DNA of 64,000 bases. Origin: an uncultured Mycobacteriaceae bacterium (GTDB lineage Bacteria > Actinomycetota > Actinomycetes > Mycobacteriales > Mycobacteriaceae). The stretch is from the NCBI GenBank assembly GCA_902826815.1, contig CADEGF010000018.1, positions 1-64,000 of the forward strand, read 5' to 3'. Of this stretch, positions 1 to 6,989 are shown piece by piece. Each line of letters opens with the position of its first letter. Positions within the stretch are counted from its first letter, which is position 1. The translations under genes were made by a program, and so were the position numbers. The notes under the pieces are model-generated. The model was not told the DNA's origin. It ran no database searches and worked only from the letters and a program-made list of their open reading frames with translations.

Positions 1-29
1 CACAGGTTCGATCCCGGCCCTGGCCACCA
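1..29 (+). tRNA. 3' end of a tRNA-like sequence (cut by window edge; possible att remnant)
   Basis: The first 29 bases end in CCTGGCC-A-CCA, which fits a 7-nt 3' acceptor strand, discriminator base and encoded CCA. They are preceded by a T-loop TTCGATC. The acceptor strand would pair with a 5' GGCCAGG, as I recall for actinobacterial tRNA-Phe. The visible T-stem strand ACAGG pairs poorly with CCGGC (A-C and A-G mismatches), unlike a healthy tRNA. This may therefore be a duplicated tRNA 3' end at the edge of an integrated element rather than the working gene. The rest lies outside the window. Confidence 0.6.
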
Positions 30-48
30 TTCCCGTAATGTTTGCCGC

Positions 49-654
49 ATGGTCGCAGCCGATCATCGGGGCGGATCGCCGCTTTCGGATGTCGACCTTC
101 GGGTGCGTGCCCTCGAATCTCTGCTCGTCGAGTCGGGATATGTCGAACGCGAGGCGCTGGACCGCCTGGTAGAAGCCCACGAGACGACGATCGGTCCGCA
201 CATCGGTGCCCGGGCCGTGGCGCGGGCCTGGGTCGACCCGGCCTTCCGGCACGACCTGCTCGCCGACGCCGCCACGGCGATTGCCCCGTTCACCCACCAG
301 GGCCGCGTCGGCGACCAGCTGATCGTCGTGGAGAACACCCCACAGGTGCACAACATGGTCGTGTGCACGCTGTGCTCGTGCTATCCGTGGGACGTGCTCG
401 GTCTGCCGCCGGTCTGGTACAAGTCACCCGCATATCGGTCGAGGGCCGTCAAAGAACCACGCGCCGTACTCGCCGAGCTCGGACTGACCCTCCCGGCCGA
501 AACTGCGGTTCGAGTGTGGGATTCGACAGCCGAACTGCGTTATCTGGTGTTACCGATGCGGCCGGCGGGGACTGACGGCTGGGCCGAGGACCGACTCGCC
601 GACCTGGTCGGGCGGGACGCCATGATCGGCACCGCCGTCCCGGTGGTCGCCTGA
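49..654 (+). CDS. nthA: Cobalt-type nitrile hydratase, alpha subunit
   Basis: Predicted catalytic subunit of nitrile hydratase, which hydrates nitriles to amides in the cytoplasm as an alpha-beta complex. The metal-binding claw CTLCSC is at residues 106-111. Its Thr at the second position is typical of the cobalt rather than the iron class, and two of its cysteines become oxidised in the mature enzyme. The flanking CYPWDVLGLPP and RPAGTDGW segments are also family hallmarks. At 201 aa it is near the normal length. The start lies only 19 nt after the tRNA-like CCA and no strong ribosome site is visible, so an upstream start or read-through from the tRNA promoter is possible. The beta gene overlaps its stop. 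Thiocyanate hydrolase gamma is the main alternative but is longer. Confidence 0.9.
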   Translation: MVAADHRGGSPLSDVDLRVRALESLLVESGYVEREALDRLVEAHETTIGPHIGARAVARAWVDPAFRHDLLADAATAIAPFTHQGRVGDQLIVVENTPQVHNMVVCTLCSCYPWDVLGLPPVWYKSPAYRSRAVKEPRAVLAELGLTLPAETAVRVWDSTAELRYLVLPMRPAGTDGWAEDRLADLVGRDAMIGTAVPVVA

Positions 655-1286
655 TGGACGGCGTGCACGACCTCGGCGGGATGGACGGCTACGGCCCGAT
701 CCACGTCGAACTCGACGAGCCGGTGTTTCACGCTCGGTGGGAAGGCCGGGTGTACGCCATGAACACGGCGATGAGCGCCCGTGGCATCTGGAATATCGAC
801 GTCGGCCGGTTCGCCATCGAGTCGCTACCGCCACAGACCTATGTCACCGGGTCCTACTACCAACTCTGGCTCGCCAAGCTCGAGAAGCTGCTCGACGATT
901 TCGGGCTGATCGGCGACGGCGACAACTCGTCCGACCACGGTTCAGCCTTCACCGTCGCCGATGTCCCTCGCGTCCTGGCCCGCGGATTGTACACCCGTCC
1001 GGCCGCGTCCGCGCCGCGTTTCTCGCCGGGCGAGCAAGTCCGCGCCCGCAACATCCACCCCCGACATCACACGAGGCTGCCGCGCTACACGCGCGGGCAT
1101 GTCGGCGTCGTCGAGCATGTGCACGCACCGAACGTGTTCCCCGACAGCGTTGTTCAGGGAGACGGCGAACAACCCCAGTGGCTGTACACCGTCCGCTTCG
1201 AAGGGAGTGAACTCTGGGGCGACGACGCAGAACCGGGCACCGAGGTTTCCGTCGACGCATTCGAGCCCTATCTGGAAGGGGCCTGA
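654..1286 (+). CDS. nthB: Nitrile hydratase, beta subunit
   Basis: Structural partner of the alpha subunit. The N-terminus reads MDGVHDLGGMDGYGPI, the classic beta-subunit start. The C-terminal half has the SH3-like domain with HPRHHTRLPRYTRGHVG, then VFPDSVV, QWLYTVRF and ELWG, all family signatures. Length is 210 aa, slightly short of the usual 220-235 aa. The start codon overlaps the alpha stop (TGATG), so translation is coupled. Assignment is very secure from motifs and adjacency. Confidence 0.92.
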   Translation: MDGVHDLGGMDGYGPIHVELDEPVFHARWEGRVYAMNTAMSARGIWNIDVGRFAIESLPPQTYVTGSYYQLWLAKLEKLLDDFGLIGDGDNSSDHGSAFTVADVPRVLARGLYTRPAASAPRFSPGEQVRARNIHPRHHTRLPRYTRGHVGVVEHVHAPNVFPDSVVQGDGEQPQWLYTVRFEGSELWGDDAEPGTEVSVDAFEPYLEGA

Positions 1287-1287
1287 A

Positions 1288-1593
1288 ATGACTGAGGTTG
1301 CTTTCGCTGAGCCATGGGAGGCGCGCGCGTTCGCGATGGTGCGCATACTGCGCGACCGACACATCGTCTCGGCCGACGAATGGACCTCCGCACTCGCCGC
1401 TCAGATAGCCGCCGCCGACACCGGTGAGGTGGCTTACCGGCACTGGCTCGCAGCCCTCGAACAGGTACTACGCGAGAAAGGCCTGGTGTCCGAGGAAGAT
1501 CTCGGGCGCTACCGGTCGGCATGGGCGCGAGCGGCACACCGCACACCGCATGGCGAGCCGATTGAGCTGACCGCCAACGATTTTCAGGACTGA
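1288..1593 (+). CDS. Nitrile hydratase activator / accessory protein
   Basis: A 101-aa protein beginning one base after the beta stop. It resembles the N-terminal part of the beta subunit: FAEPWEARAFAMVRIL, then YRHWLAALEQVLREKGLV. This is the pattern of the small activator (P14K/NhlE type) that carries or inserts cobalt into alpha and assists cysteine oxidation. The alpha-beta-activator order is the usual one for cobalt enzymes. No amidase, regulator or cobalt transporter follows, so amide hydrolysis would need an enzyme encoded elsewhere. Confidence 0.8.
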   Translation: MTEVAFAEPWEARAFAMVRILRDRHIVSADEWTSALAAQIAAADTGEVAYRHWLAALEQVLREKGLVSEEDLGRYRSAWARAAHRTPHGEPIELTANDFQD

Positions 1594-1616
1594 TACGGCG
1601 CGCTAGTGCAGTCCGT

Positions 1617-2216
1617 TCATTCGTGAACCCAGCTGTCGATGTCGGGCGCCACTGCCCGCCCGTCCCATCGCTTTACTCCCGGAATCGCGATGTCGAGAAG
1701 CTCCAGCCCCCGTGCCACCGTCTGATTCACAACATCGTCGAGTGTCGACGGCAGCGCGTAGAACGCCGGTACCGGCGGCATGATGATGGCCCCGTTCTTG
1801 GTCGCTTGAGCCATCAGGTCGATGTGGCCGGCATGCAATGGCGTCTCCCGCAGCATCAGGACCACCCTGCGGCGCTCCTTCAGGCACACGTCGGCCGCCC
1901 TGACGACGAGGTTGTCGTCGTAGCAGTGCGCGATGCCGCTCAGGGTCTTGACCGAACAGGGGGCGACCAGCATCCCGGCGGTGACGAACGAGCCCGATGC
2001 GATGGCGGCACCGATATCGCGCGGGCTATACAGCTGATCGGCAAAGGCACGTACCTCGTCGAGTTTGTAGGAGGTTTCGTGTTCGATCGTGCGATGTGCG
2101 GAAGCGGTCAGGACGACGTGGGACTCCACGTCTGGGACATCGCGCAGCAACTCGAGCGCTCGGACGCCGTAGATGGCACCCGACGCGCCGGTGATCGCGA
2201 TGACTACGCGCTTCAT
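1617..2216 (-). CDS. ubiX: UbiX-family flavin prenyltransferase
   Basis: Predicted to prenylate FMN to prenyl-FMN, the cofactor required by UbiD-type decarboxylases. The N-terminus has the flavin-binding ITGASGAIYG (residues 8-17). Further features are MLVAPCSVKTLSGIAH, then ERRRVVLMLRETPLHAGH and the NGAIIMPPVPAFY segment, all typical of UbiX/Pad1. At 199 aa it matches the family. The start at MKRVVIAITG overlaps the stop of the upstream TIGR02444-like gene by four bases, so the two are coupled. Two UbiD genes lie just across the divergent promoter and are its obvious clients. Confidence 0.92.
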   Translation of the reverse strand: MKRVVIAITGASGAIYGVRALELLRDVPDVESHVVLTASAHRTIEHETSYKLDEVRAFADQLYSPRDIGAAIASGSFVTAGMLVAPCSVKTLSGIAHCYDDNLVVRAADVCLKERRRVVLMLRETPLHAGHIDLMAQATKNGAIIMPPVPAFYALPSTLDDVVNQTVARGLELLDIAIPGVKRWDGRAVAPDIDSWVHE

Positions 2217-2800
2217 GACACCGCTCCGGCCTGTCTGGAAGCCGCTGCGGCGATCTTGGTCAGCAGGCGGCTCGCGTTGTCGGTGATCGGATCGGGCGAG
2301 TATGAGCCGATCGCGGCGATCATGCCGGCCATGATGGTTTCCGCCGCGGAGCTGGTGTCGGATACGTCCTCGAGCTCGCTCGACCACCGATCGAGGGCGG
2401 CGAGTTCCACCAGTTCGGCGTCAAGCTCCGCCTTTGCCACCTGGCTCCTCACCTCCTCGGTCCGCTCGCTCGGCGCTGGCGCCGGTCCCGCCTTCAGTTT
2501 GCGCCGAACATCGCGCAGTGAGCGCACCACCTCGGCGTGCCACGCATCTACCAGAGCGCGCGCGCCGGCGATCTGCTCTGCGCCTAGGCTCTGGCCCCTT
2601 ACTGCGCCGACGTATGCCGCCAGCAACAAGATATTGACGTCGAGGTCGAACTCGTCCTGGAGCGATACGCAGGCGGCCGCCACGCCGTCGGTCTGGTGGA
2701 CGGCGACAGCGAACTGGGGCAGGCTGACCCTTGCCGCAGGCGGCTCAACGCTGTACTTGTTGTATTTGCTAGCAACCGCCACGCAGAAAGTATGGAGCAT
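2213..2800 (-). CDS. TIGR02444-like protein (DUF2390)
   Basis: A 195-aa protein of unknown biochemical function. The part that can be recognised is FAVAVHQTDGVAAACVSLQ followed by DEFDLDVNILLLAAYVG, which fits the TIGR02444/DUF2390 pattern (ACLxLQD...DVNxLL). The rest looks helical with charged stretches. The ATG start at 2800 lies inside the first codons of the divergent ubiD gene, and a GTG at 2782 is an alternative. No later start would keep the conserved domain intact. It precedes ubiX with an ATGA overlap, which suggests a role tied to prenyl-FMN enzymes, but that is inference only. Confidence 0.65.
   Translation of the reverse strand: MLHTFCVAVASKYNKYSVEPPAARVSLPQFAVAVHQTDGVAAACVSLQDEFDLDVNILLLAAYVGAVRGQSLGAEQIAGARALVDAWHAEVVRSLRDVRRKLKAGPAPAPSERTEEVRSQVAKAELDAELVELAALDRWSSELEDVSDTSSAAETIMAGMIAAIGSYSPDPITDNASRLLTKIAAAASRQAGAVS
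2766..2775. promoter_or_regulatory. Palindrome in the divergent ubiD / TIGR02444 start region
   Basis: TTGCTAGCAA is a perfect 10-bp palindrome in an AT-rich island (about 2753-2795) where the two divergent transcripts begin. It is a plausible operator or promoter core. It also overlaps the predicted coding start of the minus-strand gene, so that start may be misplaced. Confidence 0.35.
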
Positions 2801-4234
2801 CGCATCGTGCCGTTCAGAGACTTTCGCGAGTTCCTCGACGCGCTGCGTGCCGACGGTGAGCTCATCGACGTCGATCGCGCCGTCGCGCTCGAACTCGAGG
2901 TCGCCAAGGCCATGCGCAAGAGTGCAGCGATTGCCGGGCCTGCCATCGTCTTCACCGACAACGGGACGAAGTTCCCCTTGGTGGGCGGTGTCTACAACTC
3001 GAACGCCAAGGCGCTGCTTGCCTACGGCTGCGACGAGGCCGGTGCGTTCGACGAGATTGTCGAGCGACTGAAAACCCGTATCCCCCCGACGTACGTCGAC
3101 GACGGTCCGGTGCACGAGAACGTGATCGTCGGCGACGACATCGACCTTTCGATTCTGCCGGTACCGCGCTACAGCCCCGACGACGGCGGCCCGTACATCA
3201 CACCGGGATTCGTGGTCAGCCATGACCCCGAGACCGACGTTCCGGACATCGGCCACTACCGCTGCGAGATCATCGACAGGCAGACGATGTCGCTGATGGC
3301 TGCGCCCAGCCACCGGTTCGCCAAGAACCAGGCCAAGGCATTACGCATGGGGCACAAGACGTTTCGTGCCGCTCTGGTCATCGGCGTGGACCCGATGATC
3401 GCCTACACATGCCCGATTCAGGTCCCTGAGGACACCAACGACTGGGAGGTTGTGGGCGGCATGCGAGGCGCGGCCGTCGAGCTCGTCAAATGCCGGACGA
3501 ACGACGTGTCGGTGCCTGCGCACGCCGAGGTCGTCATCGAGTTCGAGGTCGACTTCACCCAGACGGTCGCCGAGGGGCCGCTGGGCGAGTACACCGGCTA
3601 TTACACGCCCGCGTCACCGAAACCCGTTGTGCGGCCGACTGCCATCACCCATCGCAACGGCGCGTACTTCCAGGCCCTTCTGACCGGCAGGCCCACGACT
3701 GAGAATCACATCCTCAAACAGTTGTCGTTCGAGGCGTCGTTCTACGACATGTTCCGTCAACAGTTCCCGACGGTGACGGCGGTGGCCATCCCGCCGTCTG
3801 GCGGCGTCTACTTTCGCGTGGTCATCGCGATGCGGCCGCGCTACGCGGGCGAGGCGCGCAGCGCGATTCTCGCAGCGATGGGCAGCAACCTGCGACCGAA
3901 GACGGTCATCGTCGTCGACCCCGACATCGACGTGCACGACTCGGAACAGGTCGAGTGGGCGTTGGCGTTTCGCACCCAGCCGGCGCAGGACGTCATCGTC
4001 GTCGACAACCTGCCCGGAGGCCCGCTGGACCCGACGGCAGACGAGTCGCTGCCCGCTGATCACCGCACCGGATCGGCGATCGGCATCGACGCGACGTACC
4101 CGTACGGCACGGTGGCGAAGACGGCAGGCGACCTGTGCGGGCCTGCGTCGGAGGAACACGGCGGCCGGGTAGTCGAGGTTGCCGATGTTCCCGGCTGGCG
4201 CGACTACGACTTCCCGGAACTCGATGCGAGGTAG
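2792..4234 (+). CDS. UbiD-family (de)carboxylase, first copy
   Basis: Prenyl-FMN-dependent decarboxylase of the UbiD/Fdc1 superfamily, 480 aa. Residues matching the catalytic set are visible: R157 in GHYRCE, then E261 and E266 in EGPLGEYTGY. The 5-residue Glu spacing is the same as Fdc1 E277/E282. The substrate, probably an aromatic or unsaturated carboxylic acid, cannot be read from sequence. The start MEHRIVPFRDFREFL overlaps the divergent gene's start by nine bases. An SRPBCC gene and a second, distinct UbiD follow on the same strand. Identity to a named enzyme (AroY, PhdA, phenylphosphate carboxylase) is not claimed. Confidence 0.9.
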   Translation: MEHRIVPFRDFREFLDALRADGELIDVDRAVALELEVAKAMRKSAAIAGPAIVFTDNGTKFPLVGGVYNSNAKALLAYGCDEAGAFDEIVERLKTRIPPTYVDDGPVHENVIVGDDIDLSILPVPRYSPDDGGPYITPGFVVSHDPETDVPDIGHYRCEIIDRQTMSLMAAPSHRFAKNQAKALRMGHKTFRAALVIGVDPMIAYTCPIQVPEDTNDWEVVGGMRGAAVELVKCRTNDVSVPAHAEVVIEFEVDFTQTVAEGPLGEYTGYYTPASPKPVVRPTAITHRNGAYFQALLTGRPTTENHILKQLSFEASFYDMFRQQFPTVTAVAIPPSGGVYFRVVIAMRPRYAGEARSAILAAMGSNLRPKTVIVVDPDIDVHDSEQVEWALAFRTQPAQDVIVVDNLPGGPLDPTADESLPADHRTGSAIGIDATYPYGTVAKTAGDLCGPASEEHGGRVVEVADVPGWRDYDFPELDAR

Positions 4235-4242
4235 GAGGATCG

Positions 4243-4665
4243 GTGCCTGAGATCGACCATGAGATCAAGATCAACGCCGCACCTGAGAAGGTGTTCGCTG
4301 CGCTCACGACACTCGACGGGGTGAAGGGCTGGCACAACCCGGGCGCCGAGGGAACCGGTGAGGTGGGCAGCACGTGGGTCTTCGCGTTCGTCGACCATCC
4401 CGAATTCGCCTGGGAGGTCATCTCTTCCGATGAGCCGAATCAGGTGGTGTGGCGGTGTGTGCGCGGGCCGGGGGACTCCGTCGGAACGACGGCGACGTTC
4501 TCGCTGTCGCCAACCGACGACGGCCGCACGTTGCTCGAGCATACCCACGCCGGGTGGCCCGGTACGCACGGCAACTACCGCAAATGCAACACCACATGGG
4601 GCGTACTTCTGCACCACCTTCGCGACTTCGTCGAAACCGGCGACTCCGCACCAGCATTCGAGTGA
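4243..4665 (+). CDS. SRPBCC (START-like, AHSA1-type) protein between two ubiD genes
   Basis: A 140-aa protein of the helix-grip fold. It opens with IDHEIKINAAPEKVFAALTT, then GWHNPGAEGTGEVGSTWVF and a C-terminal helix GVLLHHLRDFVETG, the AHSA1/polyketide-cyclase layout. It starts at GTG 4243 behind a strong AGGAGG at 4233-4238, and that site decides the start. Placement between two UbiD genes suggests it binds the substrate or product of the pathway. No catalytic residue can be assigned. Confidence 0.8.
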   Translation: MPEIDHEIKINAAPEKVFAALTTLDGVKGWHNPGAEGTGEVGSTWVFAFVDHPEFAWEVISSDEPNQVVWRCVRGPGDSVGTTATFSLSPTDDGRTLLEHTHAGWPGTHGNYRKCNTTWGVLLHHLRDFVETGDSAPAFE

Positions 4666-4675
4666 AGGGCCTGTC

Positions 4676-6310
4676 ATGCCCCAGCAGAGCCTGAGTGACT
4701 TCGTCGATGAAATGGAGAAGGCGGGCATGTTGGTCCGCATCACCGAGGAGAAGCGGGTCGACGAGCTCCCGTCGGTGATGGAGGCGAACCCGCTGACCGC
4801 TGTTCTGGTGGAGAAGGTGACCGACTGCGAGTTCCAGTTCCTGGCGAATGCCTACTCCAACCAGGATCAGACCGCATGGGCGCTCGGCTGTGAGAAGAGC
4901 GAAACCGGCCGCAGGATGGTCGAACTCGGCAAGGGCCGCATCAAGCCTGAGATCGTCGACACCGCGCCGTGCAAGGAGGTGATCCTCACCGGCGACGACG
5001 TCGATCTGACCCGGCTACCCCTGTTCCTACACCATGACCGCGACGGTCACGCCTACACCAACGACAACCTGGTCGTGACGAAGCATCCCGACACCGGTGT
5101 CTACGACTGGGGCATCTACCGGAGCATGTTCCGCACCCGCAACGAGAAAATGTTCGACATGACGTGCACGTCGCACCGCGCGCGGCTGCACGCCCAGGCC
5201 GCAGAAGCCAAGGGGCACAACCTCGAACTCGCGATCGTGCTCGGCGGGCCGCTGGTGGACAAGGTCGCCGCACTGACGGGTGTTCCGCCCAACACCGACG
5301 ACTTCGAGGTACTCGGGAGCTTCTACGGTCACCCCGCGAAGCTGGTGAAGTGCGAGACTATCGACCTGCTGGTGCCCGCCAACGCTGAGATCGTGATCGA
5401 GTGCGAGCTGATGGCGACCGAAGGCCTGACCCACGACGAAGGCCCCTACGGCGAGTTCACCGGCATGTACGGCGGTGGTATCAAGTCCAACTATCGCGCG
5501 GTCGTCAAGGCGATGACGTTCCGCAACGGCGGCATCTTTCAGCACGCGACGATCGGCGGAAACCACCCCTGGTACACCGACAACATGTTGCAGCTGCCGA
5601 TGATCGAGTCCGACCTGTACAACGGGCTCGCCATGGCAGGCATCGACGTGAAGGAGGTCCGTGCCCCGCTGGGTGGACTGTCCAACATCGCGTACGCGAA
5701 GATAAAGCCGCGCGGCGCGGGGGACTCCATGCAGGCTCTCGGGGTGATGCTGACCTGCTCGAAACAGGGGTTGCCGAAGATTGCGATGGTCTTCGACGAC
5801 GACGTCGACATCTGGGACGACAACGCGGTGCAGTTCGCGATGGCCTTCCGCTACATGCCGCACCTGGACACCGTGACGATCCCGAGCGGCAACACGATGA
5901 CGGTGGATCCGATGATCGCGGAGGACGCCGCACCGGGCACCTCGTCGAAGATCGGGCTGGACTGCACGATCCCGATCAGTCCCAAGTTCGTGCCTTCGCA
6001 CTTCGACCGGAGCACGGTCTTCGTCCTCGGCGATCCGCCGCCGGACGTCGTGACCATGACGGAGGACGAACTGACCGCGGATATGGAGACCTTGATTGAC
6101 GAGGCACCTCGCACCTGGAAGGAGATTCTCCAGCACTACAACGGGCAGTCCTACAAGGTCGTCTACCGCGCATTCAGCAATCTGCGGCCACGGCTGGGCC
6201 GCTGCAGTGACGCGCCGTGGTACCGATACACGTTCTCCGACACCGACTTCGCCGTCGAAGCGCCCGTTGCGCCTCTGTCAAACTTCGATCCGCGGCACGG
6301 GGCGCACTAG
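4676..6310 (+). CDS. UbiD-family (de)carboxylase, second copy
   Basis: A second prenyl-FMN-dependent decarboxylase, 544 aa and clearly divergent from the first. R149 in GIYRSMF and E255/E260 in EGPYGEFTGMY match the catalytic Arg-Glu-Glu arrangement. Other family segments include GGPLVDKVAALTGVP, LVKCETIDLLVPA and NHPWYTDNMLQLP. It begins 10 nt after the SRPBCC stop, so the three genes look like one operon. Two UbiDs with one shared UbiX suggest either two successive decarboxylations, a heteromeric complex, or a carboxylase/decarboxylase pair. The sequence alone does not choose. Confidence 0.9.
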   Translation: MPQQSLSDFVDEMEKAGMLVRITEEKRVDELPSVMEANPLTAVLVEKVTDCEFQFLANAYSNQDQTAWALGCEKSETGRRMVELGKGRIKPEIVDTAPCKEVILTGDDVDLTRLPLFLHHDRDGHAYTNDNLVVTKHPDTGVYDWGIYRSMFRTRNEKMFDMTCTSHRARLHAQAAEAKGHNLELAIVLGGPLVDKVAALTGVPPNTDDFEVLGSFYGHPAKLVKCETIDLLVPANAEIVIECELMATEGLTHDEGPYGEFTGMYGGGIKSNYRAVVKAMTFRNGGIFQHATIGGNHPWYTDNMLQLPMIESDLYNGLAMAGIDVKEVRAPLGGLSNIAYAKIKPRGAGDSMQALGVMLTCSKQGLPKIAMVFDDDVDIWDDNAVQFAMAFRYMPHLDTVTIPSGNTMTVDPMIAEDAAPGTSSKIGLDCTIPISPKFVPSHFDRSTVFVLGDPPPDVVTMTEDELTADMETLIDEAPRTWKEILQHYNGQSYKVVYRAFSNLRPRLGRCSDAPWYRYTFSDTDFAVEAPVAPLSNFDPRHGAH

Positions 6311-6340
6311 GTGTTCGGCGGGCCCCGAAACGAAAACAAG

Positions 6341-6367
6341 CCGCGCTATCCGCGCTATCCGCGCTTA
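6341..6367. repeat. Triple 9-bp tandem repeat at the 3' end of an SRPBCC gene
   Basis: Two exact CCGCGCTAT units (6341-6349, 6350-6358) and a third CCGCGCTTA (6359-6367). Read on the minus strand, the middle unit supplies the TAG stop of the SRPBCC gene, so slippage here would change its C-terminus. Confidence 0.7.
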
Positions 6368-6858
6368 GAGTATTTCGCCCAATAGCGTTGGCCGTCGCTG
6401 GGCATCTTGCCGAAGGCGGCCTTGATGGCGGGCGCGAGGATCTTGACCGGTAGCGCCAATCTGTCCCTCGGCTCAAGGGCGAGTACCCATGTGAACAGAG
6501 TGTCGTCGCCGTCGGGCTCGACGAGGTAGTCCTCGGCGAACCGCGTGAAGACATTCGCGGTGGACTCGTACACCGCGAACGAGTGCCGCCGTCCCTCCTC
6601 CCAGAGGAAGTAGCGCTCCCGCATGCGCGGGCCGACGGGCGGGGCGACCTCCCGGGTGGTTCCGACGCCGAACGGTCGCGGCGACGTCCAGGTGACGCTC
6701 TTGAGAGTCGCGCCCCAGGCCGCGATCGACTCGTCAGAGATCAGCGACTCCCAGACCTTCGCGGGCGGCGCGGCGAAGCGTTTCTGATAGGTGAAGACGT
6801 GCGGCGCCGATGCGAGAAAATTCTCATCGGCGGGTTCGAGCGGATACCAGCGCGTCAC
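6355..6858 (-). CDS. SRPBCC family protein
   Basis: A 167-aa START-like protein convergent with the second ubiD. It has the START-like beginning VFTYQKRFAAPPAKVWESLI, then SIAAWGATLKSVTWTSPRPFGVGTTREV and a C-terminal helix KILAPAIKAAFGKMP. This is the layout of polyketide-cyclase-like proteins in mycobacteria. The substrate is unknown. The stop lies in a short tandem repeat. The 5' end faces the regulatory region ahead of the P450 operon, so it may share that control. Confidence 0.75.
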   Translation of the reverse strand: MTRWYPLEPADENFLASAPHVFTYQKRFAAPPAKVWESLISDESIAAWGATLKSVTWTSPRPFGVGTTREVAPPVGPRMRERYFLWEEGRRHSFAVYESTANVFTRFAEDYLVEPDGDDTLFTWVLALEPRDRLALPVKILAPAIKAAFGKMPSDGQRYWAKYSKRG

Positions 6859-6910
6859 AACTGACCAGCATGCCGCATCGGAGCCGGCACCAACAAAGAC
6901 GCTTTATTGC

Positions 6911-6918
6911 ACATATGT
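6911..6918. promoter_or_regulatory. ACATATGT palindrome in the intergenic region
   Basis: A perfect 8-bp palindrome within the AT-rich sequence TTTATTGCACATATGTAG, between the divergent SRPBCC and P450 genes. It may be a promoter element or a minor operator. Evidence is limited to symmetry and position. Confidence 0.25.
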
Positions 6919-6938
6919 AGAAGGGGGTTGTCGTCGCC

Positions 6939-6976
6939 GGTACGTTCGCGTACCGTAGCCGGTACCTTGGAGTACC
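6939..6976. promoter_or_regulatory. Tandem GGTAC-N6-GTACC operators before the P450 operon
   Basis: Two 16-bp inverted repeats in series: GGTACGTTCGCGTACC (6939-6954) and GGTACCTTGGAGTACC (6961-6976). Their centres are 22 bp apart, about two helical turns, which would place two dimers on the same face of DNA. The second ends 13 bp before the P450 start codon, so binding there would block transcription or translation initiation. TetR- or MarR-type repression is likely; the protein is not identifiable in the window. Confidence 0.75.
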
Positions 6977-6989
6977 ACGGAGGGGCGAT

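Noticed and set aside
961-1287. Upstream extension of the nitrile hydratase activator frame
   Set aside because: The extra 109 residues are antisynonymous reading of the beta subunit; the activator's conserved part begins at 1288.
1623-3071. 482-codon plus-strand frame across ubiX and the TIGR02444-like gene
   Set aside because: Antisense to two genes with strong family motifs; its translation is Arg/Ser-rich without any domain.
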